NCBI RefSeq assembly: GCF_000218685.1
Contig: NW_006763297.1
Coordinates: 2,290,912 to 2,354,911, forward strand
Origin: Serpula lacrymans var. lacrymans S7.9
Taxonomy: Eukaryota; Basidiomycota; Agaricomycetes; Boletales; Serpulaceae
Direction of reading: 5' to 3'
Length of the DNA stretch: 64,000 bases
The notes under the pieces are model-generated. The model had not been told where the DNA came from. It did no database searches and worked only from the letters and a program-made list of their open reading frames with translations. Made by a program: the position numbers and the translations under genes. Of the stretch, positions 50,323 through 60,734 are shown in pieces (within the stretch, counting starts at the first letter, position 1; every line of letters starts with the position of its first letter).

Positions 50323-52170
50323 ATGCAATTTGGGGCTGGTGGGGATTTTATATCTGACAAAGAGATTCAAGCACTCCTCGCAATTTGCGTAGTGCCACTG
50401 GCACTCACTCAGCCCTCCTCTTCCTTCTTCTCAGATCTGGACACCGATCAATTGCAACTACAAGGCTCTCCAACCTCAATTGGTGGGCCCTTGCAATTGC
50501 AAGACATCATGTCTTGGAGTGGCTCAATCAGTGGGCCCTCGCAATTGCAAGGCATCATGTCTCCGAGCAGCGGTTCCTCTGGCGCTCCTCCCCCTTCCAG
50601 TACGTCCCAGCCTTTGCAGATCTCATTTGCGCCTACCCAGCCTATTGTGCAACGTTTGGAAGGAAGTCCCAGGAGGCCGCCCACCTTTAAGGACCAGCAA
50701 CCCAACCGAGTTAACGCATGATCAGACAATTGATCAGCGTATTATCCATGTAAGTTCCTTTTTATATTCCATAATGTCCTATCTTATTAACATCTATTTT
50801 ATACTCTATAGCCAGGTAGTTCCACATCAGCCAATGACTATTTCCGTTCTCAAAACCCCCTTGCTCGTCTTCCACTCACCCCTTCTCCCCCACCTGCCTC
50901 CACCAATGCACGTAACGAATCCAGGACCATATCCTTGTGGCGCATCAAGCATGAAGTCAAATTTTTGCCGGAGCACATCAGTGTCGCACAAACAAGGATG
51001 CGTAAGTATGTCCTTCTCAAGGACACCATGCTGACGAAGCAACAAAAAAGCCAAGAAGCCAAGGACATCCTTGGCTCCCTGGCCGTGGAATACGGTGCTT
51101 GTAAGTACTCATTGCCATGCTGTTCCAACTTACTCATCATGCATTTTAGCTGGGATCCTTGCAATAAATAAAAACAATGTCAGCCAAGTGGTGGGTGTAA
51201 CAACCAAGAGTTAGTTACTCTGGCGCACACAGGAACACACTATAAAGGTAGTGGAAGATGGGGAGTGGGTACCCCTTGGGCTGCAGTGAGTTAGTTGGTA
51301 TACAACAGGAGGACTCGCTGAGGAGTCTCCTGGATCTATTGGGGTATATATACTACTACAGGTTGTTTGTACATGTGTACTATACAGTTGATGAAGGCAG
51401 TGGCTGATGATGTCATAGGGCCTAGCCCGTATGGCCAGCTCCACTGCGTGAGAGAGTTAAGTCTAAAAGTAAAAGAAAGGCAACGCGGCGCGAGAAAGGG
51501 AAATGTCGCGTGGCACTTAAAGTATAAAGTTAAAGCGGAGAATAAAAAGGACAGGAGATGTCCGGAAATTGTGTTATCGTAACAGTGGGTGTCGTATCAG
51601 ATGTACGCCGGCCATTCATGGCCAACTCATCAAGCGCTGTCGAGTCGGCTTTCCAGTTGCGCCTGCCATTAACGGACCATACAACGGACCCAAAGGAATT
51701 CAAGGCCAACCGTATTGCGCAGGTCCTAGCCGATGAGTTGCCGGCCTTCCTCCACACAATTGACAATGACGGAAATGTCCTACATTCCGGACACCACATC
51801 ATTCCCGACACCATCCTCGACTCCCTCTTCAAACACAAACACCTTTTTGGCCATATCCTTGCTGACAATCTGAAGGATCCCAGAAACACGCTGGACATCA
51901 TCATCAGCCTGGCTGCAACCACGGCATTTGCGTCCCTCAAAGAACGTGGAACTGGCGTTTTCAACAAGGTTTATTTCAGAGCAGACGTTTAACACACATT
52001 TTATCAGAAGTGTATGGACGTGATAAGGGGGATTCGCAAGGCTGGCAATGAGGCCGCCGCTGCAAGGTTTGATGCGTACGAAGCTGATATTCTTGCTCGT
52101 GGTCTTGCGCTGTAAGTTTTATTCTCATTATCTAACTCATGTCTCACTGTCACTACATCTCAGGGCTTAG
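50323..52170 (+). pseudogene. Unknown plus-strand gene interrupted by a solo LTR
   Basis: Exon parts: 50323..~50721 (Gln/Ser/Pro-rich, with an internal repeat GGPLQLQDIMSWSG / SGPSQLQGIMSPSSG), ~50815..51099 (LWRIKHEVKFLPEHISVAQT, RMRKYVLLKDTMLTKQQKSQ), then after a GTAAGT intron GILAINKNNVSQVV, interrupted by the LTR at 51196..51584, then SDVRRPFMANSSSAVESAFQ, ELPAFLHTIDNDGNVLHSGH, DTILDSLFKHKHLFGHIL, ISLAATTAFASLKERGTGVF and a final exon ending near 52170. The C-terminal part loosely resembles agaricomycete DUF6532-type proteins (helical, with an AATAFASL block); I am not sure. Position in the island and the insertion suggest a transposon-linked or accessory gene. Confidence 0.55.
51196..51584 (+). 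mobile_element. Solo LTR, copy 3 (389 bp), with perfect target duplication
   Basis: The element runs from TGTAACAACCAAGAGTTAGT to GTGTTATCGTAACA and is flanked by GTGGG on both sides (51191-51195 and 51585-51589). Ignoring it and one GTGGG copy leaves the host frame open (…VSQVV|GVVSD…). This is the youngest-looking copy with an intact duplication, and same-orientation copy 2 lies 0.93 kb upstream. Confidence 0.9.
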
Positions 52171-52871
52171 TTTTTGTTTGATTCACCGTTTTCCATTTGG
52201 TTTTGGGAGCGTCGCACATAGTGTACATGTATTGTATATCAGTGTTTTTTTATCTCAATAGATTGTGGTTGATCGCTATCATATCTATGTTTGATAAGAT
52301 TTCTTTGTTTATCTCCTCAATCTATTTACACCGCGAAGCCTTAATTCTAGGGATTACTATATCAAGGTATATTCGATCTAAATCTGAGGTTTTGCCGTCG
52401 CGTTTCATGCTAGTCCCATACAGATTCTGAAAACTTTCTGTCAGAAAGTTTTCTGGCCTTTTTTGGCTCAGATGTAGCGTTCTAGATGTCAAGGTACATG
52501 CCCTTTTGAGCGGCACCCACAGGAGCTGCATCATCATGTGATGCGATAGCGGTACCATGATGTCAAAAAGGCCCATCGACGCCAATCAGGTTCGCGGCGG
52601 GAGTACTTACAAGCAAGCCCCAACGCTGGAGAAATTCCTATGACCATACAATAGGTTGGCGATGGTTCTACTGAAAAACGTAACTAATCCCCTCCCGCGC
52701 ATCACATCGTGACACGCGGTAATCTAACCGATACATACCTGTACCAGCAAGCAAAAAAGAGGCCGTCATACTGTAAGCGCGGATTTCGTACGGCGAGTTC
52801 GGGAAGATAACAGTGGGTTATAAATTTCTGCGCTCCGCTTGCACAGGTGGTAACTATTAAAAGACGATGCA
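52171..52871. other. Intergenic, right edge of transposon island
   Basis: It contains a small perfect inverted repeat around 52434-52452 (CTTTCTGTCAGAAAG-like, GAAAACTTTCTGTCAGAAAG), which could be a transcription terminator-like hairpin or a palindromic relic. No gene is supported. Confidence 0.4.
52431..52453. repeat. Short perfect palindrome
   Basis: GAAAACTTTCTG and CAGAAAGTTTTC face each other around 52442 with almost no loop, giving an arm of about 11-12 bases. No function is assigned. Confidence 0.6.
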
Positions 52872-53945
52872 TCAATGAAGATCTGTGGTCACACCACAAG
52901 CTACGTCGTGCAATTCTTTAACAGCCTTTTGTCGCACAACATCCCATATACTGTCACGCTGAGCCCTAGCATTACCCAAACCATCTTGTATCTCTTCCAA
53001 GCGCTCGATGTATTCTCTTTCGTCGTCTTGAAGTTCAAGTAGTGTCGCCAAGGACTTCTCCAGGCTGATTTGTTGCATTTCTAGGGATGCAAAATGTGAT
53101 GGTTCCAGAACAGGTGGGCCAGAGTCTGGATACGATACGAGAAATAGTTTACGGATGATCGGCGTTAGATCTGGTGCACGAGCGAGCCTGCTTTCAGAAT
53201 CCTCTTCTTCCTCGCCCACTTCTTCCTCACGTTTAGGTAGCAAGGGTGGTTCTTTCGACTTAGCATCAGGATCCTCGCTGAGTACCTGCCACAGCCGATT
53301 AAGAGCTTGTCTCACGGAAACTTCCCCTTCGATGAAACTGGTAGTCGCCTGGTCTAGCTCGTCAAAAAGGGTGGAGCGGAAAGAGCGTGTCACAGACTTG
53401 TCCATTACGAACGATGAGAAACTTGTGTGACGAGTATTTGGTAGTTCATAGGGAGCATCGCACGAGGGTGAAGGTGAACGCAAATGAGGAAGAGTGAGTG
53501 GCGAAGGGGGACGAGGCGCTGGCAGAAGCGACATCAGACGTTTGCGGGCTCGTTCATCTGCCTATATAATTTATTTATGAGGGATTCACATGTCATTTGC
53601 TGAATGCGCACCTCCCATTCAACCTTACTTGATCCCCAATTTGCTGCTTTGCCCTTCCGAGCCCATCTTGAATCATGTGCCATCTTCTGATCCCAATTTC
53701 CACCGCTAATGCTAATCGGTGTCTCTTCAGAATCAAACCCTCGAGAAGGATAATACCAAGCATTATGGTCGCTCAAAGACAAAAAGCTGCAGTGCGTGGC
53801 AAATCAGTTCAAAGCCCCAATAAAAGAACAATATAACGTACATATCATCGTGGTCGGACTGTTTTTGTGTAGTCAACGGTACATTGGAGAACTGCTGCCT
53901 TGGAGGGAATGTCGTTGGCCGTGCGTGTAAAGGAGGTTCAGCCAT
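52872..53945 (-). CDS. Conserved-looking hypothetical protein with C-terminal helical segment
   Basis: Three exons. The start MAEPPLHARPTTFPPRQQFS is spliced (GATAT|C) to FLSLSDHNAWYYPSRGFDS, then KMAHDSRWARKGKAANWG, then to DERARKRLMSLLPAPRPP. A middle acidic tract (EEEVGEEEEDSES) precedes LARAPDLTPIIRKLFLVSYP and a coiled-coil-like end (SLEMQQISLEKSLATLLELQ; EREYIERLEEIQDGLGNARA; VVRQKAVKELHDVA). No enzyme motif, signal or membrane segment is seen. The Ser/Pro-rich front with a helical end suggests a scaffold or adaptor, but I do not recognise it. Confidence 0.65.
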
Positions 53946-54705
53946 TTTCGTGGTCTTTGCATACCCTCATTATATGTTTATGTGCAGTGGCTACCAGGTG
54001 GGTGGCCACCAGAGTGCAGTTCAAGCGGCGCTCGCCGTGAACAGCGTTTCCAAGTTTGGCAGTGCAGCACTCGCTCGTATCATACTTGGACCAGCAAAGT
54101 TTGGGGGTGTCAGATTGGCGTGTATTAGATAGTAAGTCCTCTGTCCGTCATATCGGAACGTGAATTCACCTAATGATATTTAGGATCATACCAGTATATA
54201 TGGCTAGCGTTGTGCTGTCCGAGAAGAAAAAATCAGAATGGTGTGAATTCGCAGTAAATTACTAGCTTTTGGCGTCTGGCCTCAAATTCTGGGTGATAGA
54301 AAATGTTTCTATCTCTGCATCATCCATCCTTCAAGTTGCAAAGTTACTATTCATTTAAAATTTCCCCTCAAGTGTGCGCAACCGTTGGTGCAATGCAAGA
54401 TTGTTGTTGTACTTAAGCCTTCTTTGAGGTTCGCTTGCACGGCCATCATTTTCTCGACCAGTGTTTAAATTGATCAAAATGACACTACTCAATAGGCTTT
54501 CCTTCACTGTAAACACCCGAGGACACCTGATTGGCCCCGCCCGTAGCTTTGCTGCGGTGTGAGTCGTAAACATGGTTTGGTACAGCCATTGTAACAAAAC
54601 ACAGCATCCTCATGACCCTGACCGCCCTACACGTGCAGGATATATGTTATAAAAGGAGCCCTTGAACGTTCCGCACCTCATACTTGTGCCTCTTGTTTCT
54701 CTGTA
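53946..54705. other. Intergenic, divergent promoters
   Basis: Lies between the hypothetical gene (-) and protease copy 3 (+). A TATAAAAG box at about 54648-54655 is about 50 bases before the protease ATG. The ORF at 53884..54132 overlaps the hypothetical gene's first exon and is not supported. Confidence 0.45.
54646..54656 (+). promoter_or_regulatory. TATA box of protease copy 3
   Basis: GTTATAAAAGG lies about 50 bases upstream of the ATG at 54706, a position expected for a strong fungal core promoter with a short leader. Confidence 0.5.
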
Positions 54706-56677
54706 ATGCGTTCCAGTTTTCTCGTTCCGTTTAGTCTCCTTGTGCTCCTTGATGGCATCAGTGCAACGCGGCTGGCTCTGCAGGGCAGGGCGTCCCCCGA
54801 GCTACCAGCGCTTCTTCGCCGTGGAATGCTTTCTGGCCAGGTCACTAGTCTTAACGATTCCGGAAATATCAACCATTATGCCAATATTTCATTGAACGGA
54901 AAGACGTATGAAACGGCGATTGATACTGGAAGGTGAGTCGCTATTTATTGGCCATTTGTATTACAGACCTTCAACGTTTCTGCAGCTCTGATTTATTCGT
55001 GACATCTGCTGTCCCGAATGCAACCGATGAACACTACAATGCAACCATCAGTTATGCATCTGGGGGCGCAACGGGTATGTGTATCAACAGAAACTTTATC
55101 AGCTGCTTTACTCAACTCTAGTACCGATCAGGAGAAGTGAAGGCTGCAACATTAGAATTTGCAGGTTTCGAAATACCCGACCAATTCTACAGTAAGCAAT
55201 TATTATTTCTATCTTTAACAATCGTTTGACCTGCTTACTCGCGAACAGTCGAAGCACAAAACATATCGTCGGGCTTCGCGGGCACAGGGGGACTCATTGG
55301 TCTTGGTCCTAGTCAGGGCTCTGTTGTGCGCCTCGAGGGCAACAGCTCTGCTGCAGACACTCCCTTGGACAGGATATTCCGTCAAAATACTTCGACACCC
55401 AACTATCTGTCTGTTCTTCTTGGGCGATCAGATGATCCCGACGATCCATACCCTGGAGATTTGACTATCGGGGAGCCACTTCAAAATTACACCGATATTC
55501 TCAAACAGCCAAGACTGAACGTCACCGTCTCCTCTGTTAACGAATTCCAACACTGGCAGACATTGCTTGACAAGAACGGTATCATAGGCCCTGACGGAAA
55601 GGCTATTCCTATCACTTCTCAGGTTAACCACAGTATCGATCCTAGCAGGGCAACGGTCATATTTGACACTGGTTTCACTTTACCACAAGTGCCTGGGTAA
55701 CGTCTGCTCTTACTGTACTTTCGTTGCGTGTTTGCTGACGTAGTTGACAGATATGTTGCCAAAGCAATCTATGGCGGTGTCAATGGATCTTACCTCTACA
55801 ATATATCAGGAATCGGCGAAATTTGGATTCTTCCATGCAATGAAGAAGTCAATGCTACTTTCCTCTTCGCTGGTGTCCAATACCCTATCCACCCACTTGA
55901 CCTGAACTTTGGGAAAGGCGAGTTAACGGGTGTTGTCCCCAATGGTGCTGAGATGTGTGTAGGAGCGGTATGTCTATGTTTTCCCCTAAAAATAGACCGT
56001 GTTAACCCAAATAATTTATCAGTTCCAGCCATTCTCTTTTGACCCTCGCATTAACGACGAGGTTATCTACGACATGATCTTAGGCATGGCATTCTGTAAG
56101 TTTTTCTCGGCATTTTCTATTTACTTACTGATCGTAAAACACAGTGAGAAACGCGTACCTGCTTGTCGATCTCGGTGATTTCATCGACGGATCAAACTCT
56201 ACGACTGCCGCGCCTTACATCCAGCTACTGTCCGTGACCAACGCCACCGAAGCAAGCCAAGAATTCGCTCAGCAGCGGCAGAATGGGACAAGCGCAGGCG
56301 ACCTCAACGCCTCCGACGCTCTCGAGACTGATTCTAGCAGCTTGATCACCACACACACAGTGACGAAGAGCACGATCAAGATGGCGGCTTGGGTGATTGC
56401 TGTGATCGTTGCAGCTGTCGTGGTCGCCTTCTTGCTGCTTGGGATTTGCTGCTTCTGCATTTGTAGGAAGCGTGGTAAGCGGTCGAAGGGTGCTGCTACT
56501 TCCGCATGGCCCGCTGCTGTTCCTGTTTGGTCTGCTGCCCCTCCAAGCTACCGTTCGCTACAGGACCCACTGGCAGCTCCCCAAGCACATGATGAGATGC
56601 ACAAGAACCCTAATTCAGCTCCAGCCGTCTACGCTCCAGAGCAGCAGTATAATACCGTATGGGACCGGCATGTTTAG
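54706..56677 (+). CDS. Membrane-anchored pepsin-like aspartic protease (A1), copy 3
   Basis: Signal peptide MRSSFLVPFSLLVLLDGISA and a pro-part with LLRRG. First Asp motif: ETAIDTG|SSDLFV; flap-like SYASGGATG; second Asp motif: VIFDTGFTLPQVPG. Other blocks match copy 2 closely: GGLIGLGPSQGSVV, FRQNTSTPNYLSVLLGRSDD, GDLTIGE, GIIGPDGKAIPI, IWILPC, YPIHPLDL, YDMILGMAFL and VDLGDFIDGSNSTTAAPYIQ. A transmembrane helix (AWVIAVIVAAVVVAFLLLGI) is followed by a Cys-rich juxtamembrane run and a basic then Pro/Ala/Tyr-rich tail, longer than that of copy 2. Intron positions agree among the three copies, pointing to duplication of one gene. The acceptor for the exon after the second Asp motif is near 55749. 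Confidence 0.9.
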
Positions 56678-57073
56678 GACACTTTCTAGGGCACTTTCTT
56701 ACTTCTACTTGTGCTTTCGTTGTTTTTATTTATGACTGTCACGTATAGTGTAGAACACGCTCGGGATGGACGTAATTTAAGTATCATTACACGCTCTTTT
56801 TTAAATAAAAATCACCCCAGTTTGTTGGATATATTCTGGAAATCGGACTTAAGAGTACGATTACTATTTATCTATCTACTAAAGACACTTCGAATACATA
56901 GGTTTCATTGGCCCGAAGGTCTTCTGAGTCTTCAACAGCTCTTTCATAATTAAGGGAATGTAGATAGCAATAGCATGGCCTACGGCCCGAGTATATGTTT
57001 TTGATAAACATTGTCGTAGAACTAATTGCAACTCTGTGCAACTCTGCCAGCTTGCATTGTTGTCCCACTGGAT
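56678..57073. other. Intergenic between convergent genes
   Basis: AT-rich 3' flanks of protease copy 3 and the HNH gene. No gene is seen. Confidence 0.4.
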
Positions 57074-58231
57074 CTAGTGGGCTGTTTGGAATGTAGCCAG
57101 TTTGTAACAACACATAGCGTGAAGCTCGAGGTATCGACGGTCTGGCAGTGCGATATTACGATTTGAGGGCAGCGTAATCGGTTGACCCTGCCGCCATGCA
57201 GACCTGTTAGGCGTGGTGCAAACCTGGTACTGGTGTGGTATTGCCTGATCATGAAGGGACCGTGAGCCGTCGTATAAGTATACTCAGTCGTGCTTATTCA
57301 CAGTGCATCCAACCAAAGGTCGAGATTATCGAACAAACTATGGGCGGTAGGATCAAGAGTCAAGACATTCTCGACACGATGGATTTCGTTGCCTATAAGC
57401 TCTTCCCAGCCGAATGTTAGGCCAAGGCAGCTCAAAACAGCCCACACAGTGCTAGTGTGGTGATGCTGAAAAATGTACGTTGTTGGAAGTGAATTCGAAG
57501 AAAAATAAAACAATCCACTTTGGAGCCACCTGCAATCGGTCCACTGATATCGCGGTTCACGTAATCGGGAATGATATGAGCACATTCAGTGCTACTTGTT
57601 CGGTTGGGTAACGCAGCAAGATAACCAGCGTGCGCCTCGTGAGCAGGATCCTCTGTATTCACGTCGTAGGAACCAGAGACGATACACCGGTGATTATCGC
57701 GTATCAATACTATGGTGAGATTTGGATAAAAATGGACGCACTAATCGTTTAACTGTTTGATGGTCTTTGGGTGACTGTTGTGAGATGTGCATCATAAAAT
57801 CTCGAGTGTCATCAAACGACGGCCGAGAGGGATGTTCTGATGGCGCTGGCGTACGACCGTTTGCTCTCTTGACTGTCAAAGAAACAACGTCAAGGACTTT
57901 CTGACCATTCTGTACCCAAACGAATCTTGCACTCACAGCACCGGATGAACACGTTGATGTAATGCAACCCCAGATCGGCCAACGCCTCCAGACCCATGGC
58001 ATAAGCATCCGCTATTTCGTTGCTTAGGTTTGTCAAGGTAGTATCATTAGGGGCGTGTATCAATATGTAACCAAGAACTCGAGCAAGGACTAATGTGTCG
58101 ATGCCACCAACTTGAATAGGAGGTGTGCCAGTAGTCGCCGCAGCTTCGAACGCCAGACAGGCGGCATATACATTGTGATATTGAGTCTGAGTAACGATAT
58201 CAAAAGGGTTATGTTGAAGAGGTTGTGGCAT
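57074..58231 (-). CDS. HNH-nuclease-domain protein (HNH_2-like)
   Basis: The start is MPQPLQHNPFDIVTQTQYHN. The N-terminal half is helical (VYAACLAFEAAATTGTPPIQ; LARVLGYILIHAPNDTTLTN). The HNH part reads IRDNHRCIVSGSYDVN, a spacer, TECAHIIPDYVNRD (His of ECAHI), then after a splice a block with VWAVLSCLGL, ELIGNEIHRVENVLTLDPTA and HSLFDNLDLWLDAL. A last exon reads HQYQVCTTPNRSAWRQGQ, NRNIALPDRRYLELHAMCCY and LATFQTAH-stop. This is the layout of the many agaricomycete HNH-domain proteins of unknown role. The join between LWLDAL and the last exon is not clean: an in-frame stop follows LDAL, and the obvious GT..AG intron changes frame, so the gene may be damaged or spliced unusually. Confidence 0.65.
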
Positions 58232-58472
58232 TGGAAAGGGCGATTAGCAAGATTAGAGACGAACGCGGGTAGACCTGTCAGTGTGATAAGATATGATTAG
58301 ATAACGATAAGGTAATAATTTAAAGTCAGCATAACCTTGGTCCCATAGCGGTTGGAATATAACAGCTGTAAACAAGCTCCAGCCACAGCGATGGTCCTCT
58401 ACTTAGTCTACTAGGACCATTATCATAATTATTATCATTTTAGCTACTAGTATACACTTTTCTTGGACGGCA

Positions 58473-60375
58473 ATGGCACCCACCCTACAATATCATTGTC
58501 CTTGCTTGACAAACGTGACATCCCCTCTGGTAGTCCCTCCACCACCTCACTTGGCCTCCTCCTCCTCAAGCTTTCACCCATTGCACACTTTGTTCTTTTG
58601 CGAAGAATGCGATGCTGTTCGATGTGACCGCTGTGTGTCTGTCGAAGTGAGCGGCTACTACTGCCCCAACTGTCTATTCGAGGTACCCAGTGCGAGCGTG
58701 CGCGCAGAGAAAAATAGGTGAGCAGACACAAATGTTCATTGTCATCCCATACCTCATCAAAAGATATCAGATGTGCGCGCAACTGTTTCTTGTGTCCCAA
58801 CTGTCGAAACACTCTGTCTGTCGTTCCTTCAGACCCACCAGATTCGGGAGATGGTCGACTATCGTCCATTCCTCTCAGTACAGTTGGTGAACCGCCATTC
58901 TTTCTTTACTGTAACTACTGCAGATGGGACTCGGCCGAAATTGGCGTCACTTTTGAGAAGCCTACCGGATTAGCTGGTATGAGCCACCTCACTGTTTGTC
59001 TTTTATCGATTGACGTTATTCAACTTCAACACTCGCAGCCCAACTACAAAAATTCGAAGACTCGGCGCCGGAGTCGTTGGAATTTGAGAGGTTGAAAGAG
59101 CATTTTGAACCTTTTCTCCGTACATCATCCCTCTCCTCTCCATCCCACCAACGCACTCCCTCCTCACACCATGTTCATACCTCTTCCATCACAGCCGCTG
59201 CTTCCGCTGCCCTTGCGCGCGATATACCCGGGGTCAGCAAGTTTAATCCCATCACACGTAGTCGATCTGGAAAAGATAGAACCGCAAACAAGGATGAGAT
59301 GCACGAGTACAAGAGTAGGGTTGAGGTGGCAGCTGCAAGTCGATCAGGCGCTGGTGAACAGGTTGATGTTGAGTTTATGAGACATATTGAGACTGTTGGA
59401 GAGGTGGCTACATTGGAGCAAAGATGGGTCAACAGCTGGACATCTCCTTTACAAACTAGGTGCGTGGTGGTGGCATTATCAAAGTATACTGAAAACCTAT
59501 CATCCCTTTTATGATGTCAGCGATCTGAAGCCTCTTCGCGTACCTTTACATTCAAAGACATCGAAACGATGCCCTACCTGTAGGCACATCTTAATCAAGC
59601 CAGAGCAGAAAGCACAATCAGTGCGATACAAGATCAAGTTGGTCGCTGCTAATTATCTTCCAGCTATCGTGGTCGCTCTTCCTCTCCCTCAGTCTCGCGC
59701 TGATGGGTCGAGACGTGGTGCATCTGACGATAGAGGCTCCAGCACGGGCGGCGTTCTTCGAGCCGGGGAAGCATATCCTTTCCACCTTGCTCTAACTAAT
59801 CCTCTATATGATCCTATTCAAGTCAAACTTAATGTTCAACGGATGCACGTGGCTACTTCAGGTGATGGTGCTGCTGCAAAAGCTCGTAGGCCTCCGTTTG
59901 TTGTCTCCCTCCCGACATCACCTTTTCCGGTTGCTGCGTTTGCCGAAGCATGGGAATATGAAGATGATGAGGATATGTTTAGCACTGGGGATGATAATTT
60001 GGACCATGACACTGATGGGAGAGGTTTAGGAAGTAAAGATGGGCGATCTAAAACTAAAACTGTAGGCGTTCTGGAGAAGAGAGCCAATGTGACTATGGTT
60101 GGTGGAGAGGTCACGATAGGAAAAGAAGCGCGAGGAAATGTCAAGGTTAGTTTGACAACACAGCTCTCATGATCGTTGCGAATAACTTGCCATCATAGTT
60201 TAACATGCTTGTGGCGTATACGTACCGGTCAGATGACCCAGTGCCTTCAGAAGATGGAGGTACACCTTCCCGTACGATGGCCAGAGCACCTGAAGTGAAA
60301 ACGTTCTCGTTTTACACTGTTGTTGATCTTGGACCCATAATACCCAAAGAGGAATCCAGAGCTGAGGATGGCTGA
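58473..60375 (+). CDS. Dynactin subunit 4 (p62)
   Basis: Dynactin p62 caps the pointed-end complex of dynactin, the dynein activator for minus-end transport on microtubules. The start MAPTLQYHCPCLTNVTSPLV is followed by the Cys-rich cross-brace region: FFCEECDAVRCDRCVSVEVS, GYYCPNCLFEVP, then after an intron NCFLCPNCRNTLSVVPSD and FLYCNYCRWDSAEIGVTFEK. Next come a Ser-rich linker, SLEFERLKEHFEPFL, ATLEQRWVNSW, LKPLRVPLHSKTSKRCPTCR (third Cys pair), RYKIKLVAANYLPAI, EAYPFHLALTNPLYDPIQVK and a C-terminal FSFYTVVDLGPIIPKE block. This is the order of the DCTN4 family. Six or more exons. All zinc-binding Cys pairs are present. Confidence 0.9.
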
Positions 60376-60734
60376 GGATGAAGCTAGATTGGAAGGTCTG
60401 ATTAGAGGAGACTAAAGCTAGAGTTACTGGCACTGTTATTCTACCATCATTTACAAGACTTGCCATATTTGTGAAATTTCATCAAATTTTAGAAACAGAT
60501 AATCGACCTGTGGGAAAGCATAGCCTTTTTGGTGGCACTGGATACTATGCGGTACCTTTCCCGCATCTAATACCGCTACGCTTTCTTGACCTGGTCGTCC
60601 ATGCTATCGTTCTCTTCAGTTCATTGAATTCTTTAAAGGCAGGCGTTTGGTGTATATTGTTTCTTCAGCGCTGGTTTTCGCTTTTTATTACTTGCCGGGC
60701 AAGGTTTTTTTATTGACCTCTACCATCATTTCCA
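60376..60734. other. Intergenic
   Basis: 3' flank of the p62 gene and promoter of the next gene. No gene is seen; the stretch before 60735 is pyrimidine-rich. Confidence 0.4.

Noticed and set aside
53884..54132. 82-residue plus-strand ORF
   Set aside because: It overlaps the first exon of a better supported minus-strand gene and lacks any motif.
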